Source: Actinomycetota bacterium (lineage in GTDB: Bacteria > Actinomycetota > CADDZG01 > JAHWKV01). From it: DNA of 5,024 nt. Every line of letters begins with the position of its first letter. Position 1 is the stretch's first letter. Location: positions 1 to 5,024 of the forward strand of contig JAHWKV010000114.1 in assembly GCA_019347725.1 (NCBI GenBank), given 5' to 3'. Below, piece after piece: positions 1 to 5,024 of the stretch. Under the pieces are notes generated by a model, which did not search any database, was not told the origin of the DNA, and saw only the letters and a list, made by a program, of their open reading frames with translations. The position numbers were made by a program, and so were the translations under genes.

Positions 1-8
1 AGATTGGA

Positions 9-458
9 ATGTCTGCGATGTCTACGATGCGCCCGGAATTGCTAGCAGAAGCTCTTCGGCAGAAAGCTGCGGGGTCTGAGCCGCTGTGGCTGGAGGCTTC
101 GGGATCGTCCATGGGCTCAACAATCCTACCGGGAGCATCCGTGCGCGTGAGCCGCTCAGGCGAGCCTCGTTGGGGGGAGGTGTGGGCATTTTGCAACGAA
201 GACTCCCAGATCATCATTCACCGGTGTTGCGGCCGCCGCGGCGCAGAGTTCCGGTTTTGCGGTGACGACGAAAAACGATCGGACCGACCCGTGCCCGTAT
301 CGCGATTGGTGGGAAGGGTTGAAGCGGTAGCGCACCCGGCAGGGCATCGATCGCTGGGGGCCTTAGATCGTTGGACCCGCGGTCTCCTACGGGAAGTTTT
401 GATCATTGGCCGCGCGTTGGCTCGAAGAATATACAGATCGGCGCGCCGGGTTAAGTGA
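9..458 (+). CDS. Small S24/S26-like serine peptidase (signal-peptidase fold)
   Basis: Predicted serine protease of the LexA/signal peptidase superfamily. The hallmark GSSM motif is at residues 32-35, so Ser34 is the likely nucleophile. It is followed by a PGASVRV strand (41-47) and GEVWAF (56-61), matching the usual 'GxSMxP...pGdxVxv...GdVvaf' order. The third motif is IIIHRCCGR (68-76), with His71 where bacterial signal peptidases carry Lys, as in ER/SipW-type enzymes. Gly-Asp at 85-86 (CGDD) matches the conserved GD box. At 149 residues it is only the catalytic core. No N-terminal membrane helix is seen, so it is probably cytoplasmic; the C-terminal 25 residues form a basic, possibly amphipathic helix. 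The first ATG was taken; Met4 and Met7 are alternatives. Only 8 nt precede it and the frame is open to the window edge, so a longer N-terminus is possible. Leader-peptide processing for the nearby peptides is an inference only. Confidence 0.75.
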   Translation: MSAMSTMRPELLAEALRQKAAGSEPLWLEASGSSMGSTILPGASVRVSRSGEPRWGEVWAFCNEDSQIIIHRCCGRRGAEFRFCGDDEKRSDRPVPVSRLVGRVEAVAHPAGHRSLGALDRWTRGLLREVLIIGRALARRIYRSARRVK

Positions 459-1626
459 ACTCTTCCGATTGCGGGGCTCTTGGGCGGTCCTGCGCGGCGA
501 CAAGGTCAAAAAACGAACCTCTTTTGTCGGCGTGTTGTGACCAATTTGACCCCGGGTTGAAGCTTGCCCCTACCGTCAGGGATTTGCGGCGCAGGTAGGA
601 GCCCGCCGTGCGGAGCGTAGCGCGGGGCGAGGAACCGCGAGTACGCATCCAAAAAACCGAGGGTGCAAAGACGGAGGCCCGTGTCTTTGCCGTCCATCGA
701 TCGGCCACCAGGCTGTCGGCAGCGCGGCCGAACCGGGACTGTACCAAGGACCGGACTACTCCCTCCGGCAACTCGACCCCGATTGTGGATGCAGCGAAAT
801 AAAGGGAAGCCCCCACTCGGGCGCTTACCTTCCACTGCTTAGCCCGCTCGACGACCGTGGGCCAGTCGATGTCCTTGTATGCGGCGCAACGCTCGATGTC
901 TTTAACCCACTTGAGCCGTATCGATCCGGATGTGCTTGCATGTAGGCAGCTGTGCAGCAACTGGTCTTCGGCCGCCAAAGTGGATGTGGCTGTGCCCTTC
1001 AGGTTTACGGGTTGAGAGCGTTCAAACAGCTCCTCGGTCCAAATGTTGCTCGACTCCCGAAGTCCGCGAAGACTCAATAGGTGCCAGTGCAGGTCGCAGA
1101 CTGAGTTGCCCGGAAGTGCTGTCGACAACTGGCCCGCCTGCAACCGTCCGAGTAGACCCCAGTTGATGGACGGTAGCGACGCACCTTGATTCATCGCCTC
1201 AAGAGCCTCATAGGCAACCTTGAAGTCCCGTGGGTGCACCAGTAGATCCAGGTCTGTGTACGTTCTTAGATCTGCTCGGTCGTAAACCAGTTCCGCCAGC
1301 GCAGGACCTTTCAGCACCAAAAAGGATATGCCGCTGCTTTTAAGTGCAGATGCGGCGGCGGCCAGGTCGGCGCAGATCTTAAGCTGCGTCGCCAAGCCGG
1401 CCAAATATTCGGCTTCAAGCGCTGTCAGAGTCTGCCCATCCACCGTGTCGAGGTTGCGCAGGCTCAGGTAGACGAAGCTAGAGACCTGGTGGCGACGGCC
1501 CTGTTCGATCAGTCGGGTAAGAGTGGGGGGGTCCAGCAAATCTTCCAGGCCGTCGGGAGCCCGGCTCCAGTCGTGTTCTCTTACACACAGAAGAAGCGCC
1601 TGTCGCAGTCGCTTGCGATCCGCCAT
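451..1626 (-). CDS. Nucleotidyltransferase family protein (PF14907-like)
   Basis: A 391-residue protein recognisable as the 'uncharacterised nucleotidyltransferase' family. Its centre carries FLVLKGPALAELVY (102-115) followed by RTYTDLDLLV (121-130), where Asp125 and Asp127 form the hDxDh metal-binding pair of the polymerase-beta fold. Further family signatures are DLHWHL (178-183), EDQLLHSCLHAS (220-231) and RLKWVKDIER (237-246). The length is normal for the family and the catalytic Asp pair is intact. The substrate is unknown. From family knowledge, such proteins recur beside lasso-peptide and related biosynthesis genes, as well as polysaccharide loci. The ATG start lies 13 nt after the stop of the peptide B gene and has no strong Shine-Dalgarno of its own (upstream bases read GCTGCGTAGCGTAA), which suggests translational coupling to peptide B. 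Its last 8 nt overlap the convergent peptidase gene. The family call is strong; a role in peptide modification is inferred from position. Confidence 0.87.
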   Translation of the reverse strand: MADRKRLRQALLLCVREHDWSRAPDGLEDLLDPPTLTRLIEQGRRHQVSSFVYLSLRNLDTVDGQTLTALEAEYLAGLATQLKICADLAAAASALKSSGISFLVLKGPALAELVYDRADLRTYTDLDLLVHPRDFKVAYEALEAMNQGASLPSINWGLLGRLQAGQLSTALPGNSVCDLHWHLLSLRGLRESSNIWTEELFERSQPVNLKGTATSTLAAEDQLLHSCLHASTSGSIRLKWVKDIERCAAYKDIDWPTVVERAKQWKVSARVGASLYFAASTIGVELPEGVVRSLVQSRFGRAADSLVADRWTAKTRASVFAPSVFWMRTRGSSPRATLRTAGSYLRRKSLTVGASFNPGSNWSQHADKRGSFFDLVAAQDRPRAPQSEEFT

Positions 1627-1639
1627 TTACGCTACGCAG

Positions 1640-1777
1640 CTAGAACGAAAACTGGCTTTCTAGTCCTAGTAACGCAGTGAGCGCGACCCGTTGTTCAATC
1701 TCAGGTTTCTCATAGATCCGTGGCTCACTAGGCTCGCGTGATTGGGGTTGATCTGCAGGCGGTGAATGCTCGTCCAT
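1640..1777 (-). CDS. Peptide B: 45-residue RiPP-precursor-like peptide, short tail
   Basis: A small peptide whose residues 22-38 read YEKPEIEQRVALTALLG, a clear paralogue of the conserved segment that occurs twice in peptide A upstream. Residues 1-21 are hydrophilic and rich in Pro, Glu and Ser. After the shared Gly38 only seven residues remain (LESQFSF), so it lacks the SDRxLK...W segment of peptide A. The frame stays open upstream to 2005, but the ATG at 1777 is chosen because AGAGAGG lies 8 nt before it and because the upstream frame runs antiparallel to nothing but the peptide A coding region. The YxxPxI pattern matches lasso-type leader recognition motifs. It may be a second precursor with a very short core, a degenerate precursor, or a small regulator that shares the leader. 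The gene lies 46 nt after peptide A and 13 nt before the nucleotidyltransferase. No known named family is recognised. Confidence 0.65.
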   Translation of the reverse strand: MDEHSPPADQPQSREPSEPRIYEKPEIEQRVALTALLGLESQFSF

Positions 1778-1785
1778 AGTGAAGA

Positions 1786-1792
1786 CCTCTCT
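1786..1792 (-). promoter_or_regulatory. Ribosome binding site of peptide B
   Basis: Read on the minus strand this is AGAGAGG, 8 nt before the ATG at 1777. It decides the start of peptide B inside a longer open frame. Confidence 0.6.
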
Positions 1793-1823
1793 AAGGTGGT
1801 CCGTCGAATCACGCGAAATAGGC

Positions 1824-2153
1824 TTACTTTCCCCAGGTTGTCGGGACGACGTTAGCTTTGAGGTAACGGTCCGATATCGGAAGCGGGGACTGACCGACTT
1901 CGCCCAATAGGGCTGTGAGAGTGATCCGCCTCTCGATTTCGGGCTTCGAGTAAGGCAGTGGCTGCCGGCACTCATCCCGCTCCCATATAACTGGCCGGAC
2001 GTCATCTTTGAGATTCCGGTCAGATTCTAGAGGCGGAGGAGACACCTGGACGCCCATTAGAGCCGTGAGAGCGATCCGCCGCTCGATTTCGGGCTTCGAG
2101 TAGGGGAGCGGTTGCGGATATTCATTCCGTTTGTTGCTTGAACGCCTGTCCAT
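1824..2153 (-). CDS. Peptide A: two-copy tandem-repeat peptide, RiPP-precursor-like
   Basis: A 109-residue hydrophilic peptide made almost entirely of two 50-residue units (residues 8-57 and 58-107) that align without gaps. The segment PLPYSKPEIERRIALTALMG (15-34) and its copy at 65-84 agree at 18 of 20 positions. The following 23 residues agree at only 9, keeping SDRxLKxxVxPxxW (44-57 and 94-107). A conserved YxxPxI segment followed by a variable tail is the leader/core arrangement of RiPP precursors, and YxxPxL is the lasso leader recognition motif. However, neither tail has Asp or Glu 7-9 residues after a plausible cleavage site, so a canonical lasso ring is unlikely. The SDRxLK stretch recalls the start of peptidase S74 chaperone domains. 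One Cys (62) is present. The ATG has AAGGGG 8 nt upstream. The gene sits 100 nt after the acetyltransferase and 46 nt before peptide B. No named family is recognised; the precursor role is inferred. Confidence 0.75.
   Translation of the reverse strand: MDRRSSNKRNEYPQPLPYSKPEIERRIALTALMGVQVSPPPLESDRNLKDDVRPVIWERDECRQPLPYSKPEIERRITLTALLGEVGQSPLPISDRYLKANVVPTTWGK
1833..2132 (-). repeat. In-frame tandem duplication, 2 x 150 bp, within peptide A
   Basis: Unit 1 spans 2132-1983 and unit 2 spans 1982-1833. They align at an exact 150-nt offset with no indels. The best-conserved block is 21 identical bases at 2082-2102 and 1932-1952, coding for YSKPEIE. Both units end with a Trp codon. Divergence is concentrated in the part after the shared Gly, so the copies are old enough to have been sorted by selection rather than being a fresh duplication or assembly artefact. 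Confidence 0.92.
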
Positions 2154-2161
2154 ATTTGGAT

Positions 2162-2167
2162 CCCCTT
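2162..2167 (-). promoter_or_regulatory. Ribosome binding site of peptide A
   Basis: Read on the minus strand this is AAGGGG, 8 nt before the ATG at 2153. It is the best Shine-Dalgarno match in the window, which suggests that peptide A is translated well and independently of the acetyltransferase gene upstream. Confidence 0.65.
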
Positions 2168-2191
2168 AAGACGGTCAGCCTCACTGGACCG

Positions 2192-2219
2192 ATTACATAG
2201 ATTTCAGGCTAATACTAAA
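2192..2219 (-). promoter_or_regulatory. Possible weak sigma-70-like promoter for the peptide genes
   Basis: In the 100-nt gap before peptide A (2154-2253), which is locally AT-rich, the minus strand reads TGTAAT (2197-2192, five of six matches to TATAAT). TTTAGT (2219-2214) lies 16 nt upstream and matches only three of six bases of TTGACA. It is plausible as a separate promoter for the peptides but weak, and the host's promoter consensus is unknown. Confidence 0.22.
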
Positions 2220-2253
2220 CGTCTGGGCACAGCAGAGTCGACGTTGATGGAAA

Positions 2254-3408
2254 TCAATAAGTAGAACTGCGTCCTTTACTCCTCCGATAGCTCCTGAGAG
2301 CAGAGGCGGCGTGCACCGGTCGCCATCTAAGCCGGGGTGACGCGAGCTTGGCAAAGATGATGTCGCGGCTGGCGGTGGACATTTCCTTCTTGTACCGGCT
2401 GTCCGACGCCAGGAAATCGTATTCACTCAACCCCAGCTTCATGCACTCCTGCATGCAGGTAAGGTCCAGAACCATTCCCGGTTTGAGGCGATTGTCTTCA
2501 AAAGGTGCCAAACCGCTCAGGTAGGACAAGGCACGGCCCTTATCGATAAGGGCGTACAGGCAGCCGATGGTTTGCCGGGCGTCACGGACCCGTAGAAGCA
2601 GTGCTTCTCCTCTTGTAGCCAGTTGCGGCGCAACGTCGCGATGGAAGGCGACGGCGCGGGGGTTGCCAAAAGTGCCGGGTTGGCCCACACGTCGCCAGCG
2701 GGACTGATGAAGTTCGATGAGCTCGTCGAGGATGTCGAGTGCGGCTTTCTCATTCACCCCCCACTTCACATCCAGCGGACCGAAAAGGCGCAGGCTCCGC
2801 CTAATCCGAGCGGCGGCGCCCGGATTAAGAATGTCGATGACGCGACCGGTTTGGCAAGCGGCCGCCAAATCCACTATCCGGCACGGTTCATGGTGAACTT
2901 GGAAACTGGATTCGGCCCGCAAGAAGGGTCCGGCCTCGTCCAGGGGAAGGCCATTTAGCTTAAAAGAGCACCAGGTCGGGTCCTGCCGAAGCAATTCAAG
3001 TATCCCGGCGGCAAACTCCTCCCGTGCTTCGGGCGCCACCAGCAGGCGCGAGTACTCGCCCAGGCTTGGTCTGTCCGAAATAAAGCCCAAGTTGAGCCGG
3101 CGGATGCCGATGCCCACTTTGCGCGTACGCCGCTCCGTCAGCAGAGCTAAGCCGGCCAGCTTCCCTGCTTTCTCGGCGATCACGAATTGGTGGGACACGG
3201 CGTTGCCGTAGTGCTCTAACCACGCTCTTGTCCAAAGCCACCCGGATTTAAGTCCGCCGTCGCGGTATTTCTCCAGCTCTTGCCACGGTTGAGCCAGGTG
3301 GGAAGCTTCACTCGCCGGAACCAAGGTGACGCAGATGTCGCCCACTGGATGCTCGGCTGCCGGCACGGTTCGGTCTTTAAGCAGTCTGAGGGGACTCTGA
3401 GCCGGCAA
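2254..3408 (-). CDS. GNAT/FemAB-like acetyltransferase (CelD/BioF2-like, PF13480 type)
   Basis: A 384-residue protein of the two-lobed GNAT family related to CelD/BcsL and FemAB proteins. Such proteins transfer acyl or aminoacyl groups to amines, often on cell-surface or secondary metabolites. The N-terminal lobe (about 27-150) has VTLVPASEASHLAQPWQELE and SGWLWTRAWLEHYG, typical of the family. The C-terminal lobe (about 190-340) contains RIRRSLRLFGPL (201-212), LHQSRWRRVGQPG (233-245), LLLRVRD (270-276), IGCLYALIDKGRALSYLSG (281-299) and the closing YDFLASDSRYKKEM (330-343), which fits the family's 'fDfLxGdexYK' ending. It is soluble, with no signal peptide. The start is uncertain: the TTG at 3408 overlaps the oxidoreductase gene by 32 nt, while GTG codons at 3366 and 3345 would remove 14 or 21 residues ahead of the fold; none has a strong Shine-Dalgarno. 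The overlap or near-contact implies co-transcription with the oxidoreductase. The substrate is not deducible. Confidence 0.87.
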   Translation of the reverse strand: MPAQSPLRLLKDRTVPAAEHPVGDICVTLVPASEASHLAQPWQELEKYRDGGLKSGWLWTRAWLEHYGNAVSHQFVIAEKAGKLAGLALLTERRTRKVGIGIRRLNLGFISDRPSLGEYSRLLVAPEAREEFAAGILELLRQDPTWCSFKLNGLPLDEAGPFLRAESSFQVHHEPCRIVDLAAACQTGRVIDILNPGAAARIRRSLRLFGPLDVKWGVNEKAALDILDELIELHQSRWRRVGQPGTFGNPRAVAFHRDVAPQLATRGEALLLRVRDARQTIGCLYALIDKGRALSYLSGLAPFEDNRLKPGMVLDLTCMQECMKLGLSEYDFLASDSRYKKEMSTASRDIIFAKLASPRLRWRPVHAASALRSYRRSKGRSSTY

Positions 3409-5024
3409 GAGTTGCGTCTGCCTGGATTAATTCGGCTGCCCGCTCGGCAATCATGATGGTGGGCGCATTGATATGTCCCCTCGGAATGACCGGTATGACA
3501 GACGCATCTACTACCCGTAGCGCCTCGACGCCGTGCACTCGAAGGCTGGGATCGACCACCGCCGTCTCGTCCGTGCCCATCTTGCAGGTTCCTACCGGGT
3601 GCTGCAGGGTGCCCGCCGCGGCCTTTACGTACTCAATCAGCTCCTCTTCGGTGTCCGCATCAGGAATCAGCTCGGCTCCGATGCGGTTCCTGAACGCATC
3701 CGACCCGAACAGCTCTTGAGCCCTTCCGATGCCTGCGATGAGCAGTCGCATGTCTTCACCTTGAGCGTCGCGCAGGTAATTTGCCTGAATGAGCGGCTTG
3801 TCTTGCGGGTCCGGCGAAGCCAGCTGTAGGTATCCGGTGCTGGCGGGCTTGATCAAGGTTGCCGAGATGCTTACCAGCCGGTTCATGGGTGGCCGCACCG
3901 ATTTGCGTCCCTTACCAAAATATCGGCGTAGTCTCCAGAGGCGGCCGGCGATTTTGCGAGGAGTCGGGAAGACGGGTGTTGGTGTCGGGGGGGAGAAAAG
4001 CAGCTCGAGATCTGGGGCGGGAAGGCCGGGTTTGGTCCTGATAAAGGCGCAAGCCTCGCTTCGATTCGACGTTAGTTTGCCGCGCGAGCTGAGCAGGAAG
4101 CGGGCCAGGTTGAACACGGAAGCTGCAATCGCCGGCAGGCCTGGCCCACGAATGGCCGCCCATACGGGCACGAGAAGATGATCTTGCAGGTTTTGTCCGA
4201 CGCCCGGAAGATCTACGACCGGTTTTAGTCCATGCCGGGAGAGCCCATCGACAGGCCCGATCCCCGACAGCATGAGCAGCTGAGGGGAGTTGATAGTGCC
4301 GGCGCTGAGGATAACCTCCTTGCGGGCTCTGGCGACGATCCCCTCCCCGGCACGCAGATACTCCACTCCCACGGCTCGGTTTCCTTCCAGTAGGATCCTG
4401 GCGACGTGGACGCCGGTAATCAACTGAAGGTTCGGGCGGCCAAGTGCCGGTTTCAGGTAGGCGTCGGCTACGCTCCAGCGCCGGCCGTCCTTCTGGGTTA
4501 CCTGCAGTCTGGCCGCGCCCTCTAGCTCAACGTTTAGGTCTCCGCCCACCGGTATGCCTGTCTGTTCGCAGGCCCGTAGAAAGACGCCGGTCAGCCGGTG
4601 GGGATCGGTAGTTTTAGGCAAGGGCAACTGCGCATCCGGAGCTTCCGGGACGGCGACGCCCGCCAGCCTACTTTCGGCTCTGCGAAAGTAGGGAACAACG
4701 CCTTCGAAATCCCAGCCCTCGTTGCCGGCAAGGACCCAGTCGTCAAAGTCGGCGCGGTGACCCCGTAGATAGACCTGAGCGTTGATAGACGAGCATCCGC
4801 CCAAGAGCCGTCCCCTCGGCCAATAGATTTGGCGTCCCTCCAGGCCGGTTTGCGCGACGGTTTGGTAATTCCAATCAAGGTCGGTCTTGAAGGTTGTGGG
4901 GAACGCGGCCGGGATCTTGGTCGCGAGCTTGTCATCGACGGGACCTGCTTCCAGAAGCAGGACGTTAACGCTCGGATCCTCGCTCAGGCGGCTAGCCAGG
5001 ACGCAGCCGGCGGATCCCGCGCCT
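3377..5024 (-). CDS. GMC-family FAD-dependent oxidoreductase, 5' end cut by window edge
   Basis: Flavoenzyme of the glucose-methanol-choline family (choline dehydrogenase-like), which oxidises an alcohol to an aldehyde or ketone using FAD. The first complete codon is at 5023, and 548 residues are visible. They begin inside the FAD dinucleotide motif GAGSAGCVLASRLSED, with LLLEAG just after it. Other family marks are WPRGRLLGGCSSINAQVYLRG (about 69-89 of the visible part), the signature-2 stretch GTINSPQLLMLSGIGP, and LPGVGQNLQDHL. Near the C-terminus are QHPVGTCKMG (His475, the expected catalytic base, codon 3601-3599) and GHINAPTIMIAERAAELI (His517, codon 3475-3473). Only about 15 N-terminal residues should be missing, giving a normal length near 560. 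The protein appears intact and active. The usual Ser of GG(S/A)SSIN is Cys here. It is the first visible gene of the minus-strand set and overlaps the acetyltransferase. The substrate is unknown; it resembles BetA-type enzymes but could be a tailoring enzyme for a metabolite or peptide. Confidence 0.95.
   Translation of the reverse strand, partial: GAGSAGCVLASRLSEDPSVNVLLLEAGPVDDKLATKIPAAFPTTFKTDLDWNYQTVAQTGLEGRQIYWPRGRLLGGCSSINAQVYLRGHRADFDDWVLAGNEGWDFEGVVPYFRRAESRLAGVAVPEAPDAQLPLPKTTDPHRLTGVFLRACEQTGIPVGGDLNVELEGAARLQVTQKDGRRWSVADAYLKPALGRPNLQLITGVHVARILLEGNRAVGVEYLRAGEGIVARARKEVILSAGTINSPQLLMLSGIGPVDGLSRHGLKPVVDLPGVGQNLQDHLLVPVWAAIRGPGLPAIAASVFNLARFLLSSRGKLTSNRSEACAFIRTKPGLPAPDLELLFSPPTPTPVFPTPRKIAGRLWRLRRYFGKGRKSVRPPMNRLVSISATLIKPASTGYLQLASPDPQDKPLIQANYLRDAQGEDMRLLIAGIGRAQELFGSDAFRNRIGAELIPDADTEEELIEYVKAAAGTLQHPVGTCKMGTDETAVVDPSLRVHGVEALRVVDASVIPVIPRGHINAPTIMIAERAAELIQADATLAGSESPQTA

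Noticed and set aside
439..448. Ten-bp palindrome CGGCGCGCCG near the convergent gene ends.
   Set aside because: It has no loop for an RNA hairpin and is expected in GC-rich DNA; no T-run follows on either strand.
1640..1663. Imperfect inverted repeat ctagaa...ttctag over the stop codon of peptide B, as a possible terminator or attenuator.
   Set aside because: Only a 6-bp AT-rich stem with a 12-nt loop and no T-run; likely chance.
1778..2005. The frame of peptide B stays open upstream to 2005, which would give a 121-residue protein.
   Set aside because: The upstream part is only the out-of-frame reading of peptide A, and a good ribosome binding site sits directly before the ATG at 1777.
1932..2100. 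Inverted repeat CTCGA...TCGAG inside each leader copy (1932-1950 and 2082-2100), as a possible regulatory hairpin.
   Set aside because: The stem is five bp and is explained by conserved coding for YSKPEIE; it is absent from the leader of peptide B.
1824..2153. Calling peptide A a canonical lasso peptide precursor.
   Set aside because: The leader motif fits, but the Thr spacing and the lack of an acceptor Asp/Glu at the ring position do not, and no cyclase is in the window.
2193..2426. Minus-strand open frame running out of the acetyltransferase 3' end into the gap.
   Set aside because: It overlaps the acetyltransferase in another frame, has no ribosome binding site and no family resemblance.
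3789..4181. Plus-strand open frame of 130 codons.
   Set aside because: It is antisense to the oxidoreductase gene, whose family motifs are continuous across it; it has no recognisable domain.
1..5024. tRNA or rRNA genes, CRISPR arrays, insertion-sequence ends and transposases.
   Set aside because: No such signatures were seen; nearly all of the window is covered by the six coding regions, and the only tandem repeat is the two-copy unit inside peptide A.

Overview
The window reads as a moderately GC-rich bacterial chromosome segment. Gene overlaps and short gaps are typical of compact operons. Nothing in it fixes the taxon. The mix of families (a PF14907-type nucleotidyltransferase, a small S24/S26-like peptidase, a FemAB/CelD-like acetyltransferase and a GMC oxidoreductase) would fit a soil or environmental bacterium such as an acidobacterium or proteobacterium, but that is a guess.

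Layout. Five genes lie on the minus strand and read from the right edge leftwards. They are a GMC-family FAD oxidoreductase (5024 to 3377, N-terminus cut by the window edge), a GNAT/FemAB-like acetyltransferase (3408 to 2254, overlapping the oxidoreductase tail by 32 nt if the TTG start is right), a 109-residue tandem-repeat peptide A (2153 to 1824), a 45-residue peptide B (1777 to 1640), and a nucleotidyltransferase-like protein (1626 to 451). One gene is on the plus strand: a 149-residue S24/S26-like serine peptidase (9 to 458), whose 3' end overlaps the 3' end of the nucleotidyltransferase gene by 8 nt. The only non-coding stretch of note is the 100 nt between the acetyltransferase and peptide A. 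It carries a good ribosome binding site and possibly a weak promoter.

The most interesting part is the pair of small genes at 1640-2153. Peptide A is two in-frame 50-residue copies of one unit. Each copy has a nearly invariant segment, YSKPEIERR(I)xLTALxG, followed by a more variable one that keeps SDRxLKxxVxPxxW. Peptide B has a third copy of the first segment (YEKPEIEQRVALTALLG) but ends seven residues later. A conserved YxxPx(I/L) segment followed by a divergent tail is how ribosomally made, modified peptide (RiPP) precursors look, and YxxPxL is the recognition motif of lasso-peptide leaders. A PF14907-type protein next door and a small peptidase fit the accessory genes seen around lasso-like clusters.

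The segment after the leader does not look like a lasso core, and no cyclase, leader-binding protein or transglutaminase-like protease is in the window. The SDRxLK stretch instead resembles the start of the phage tail-spike intramolecular chaperone domain (peptidase S74). My working model is a non-canonical RiPP-like locus whose core enzymes, if they exist, lie outside the window. The acetyltransferase and oxidoreductase are possible tailoring enzymes, but they could be unrelated neighbours.
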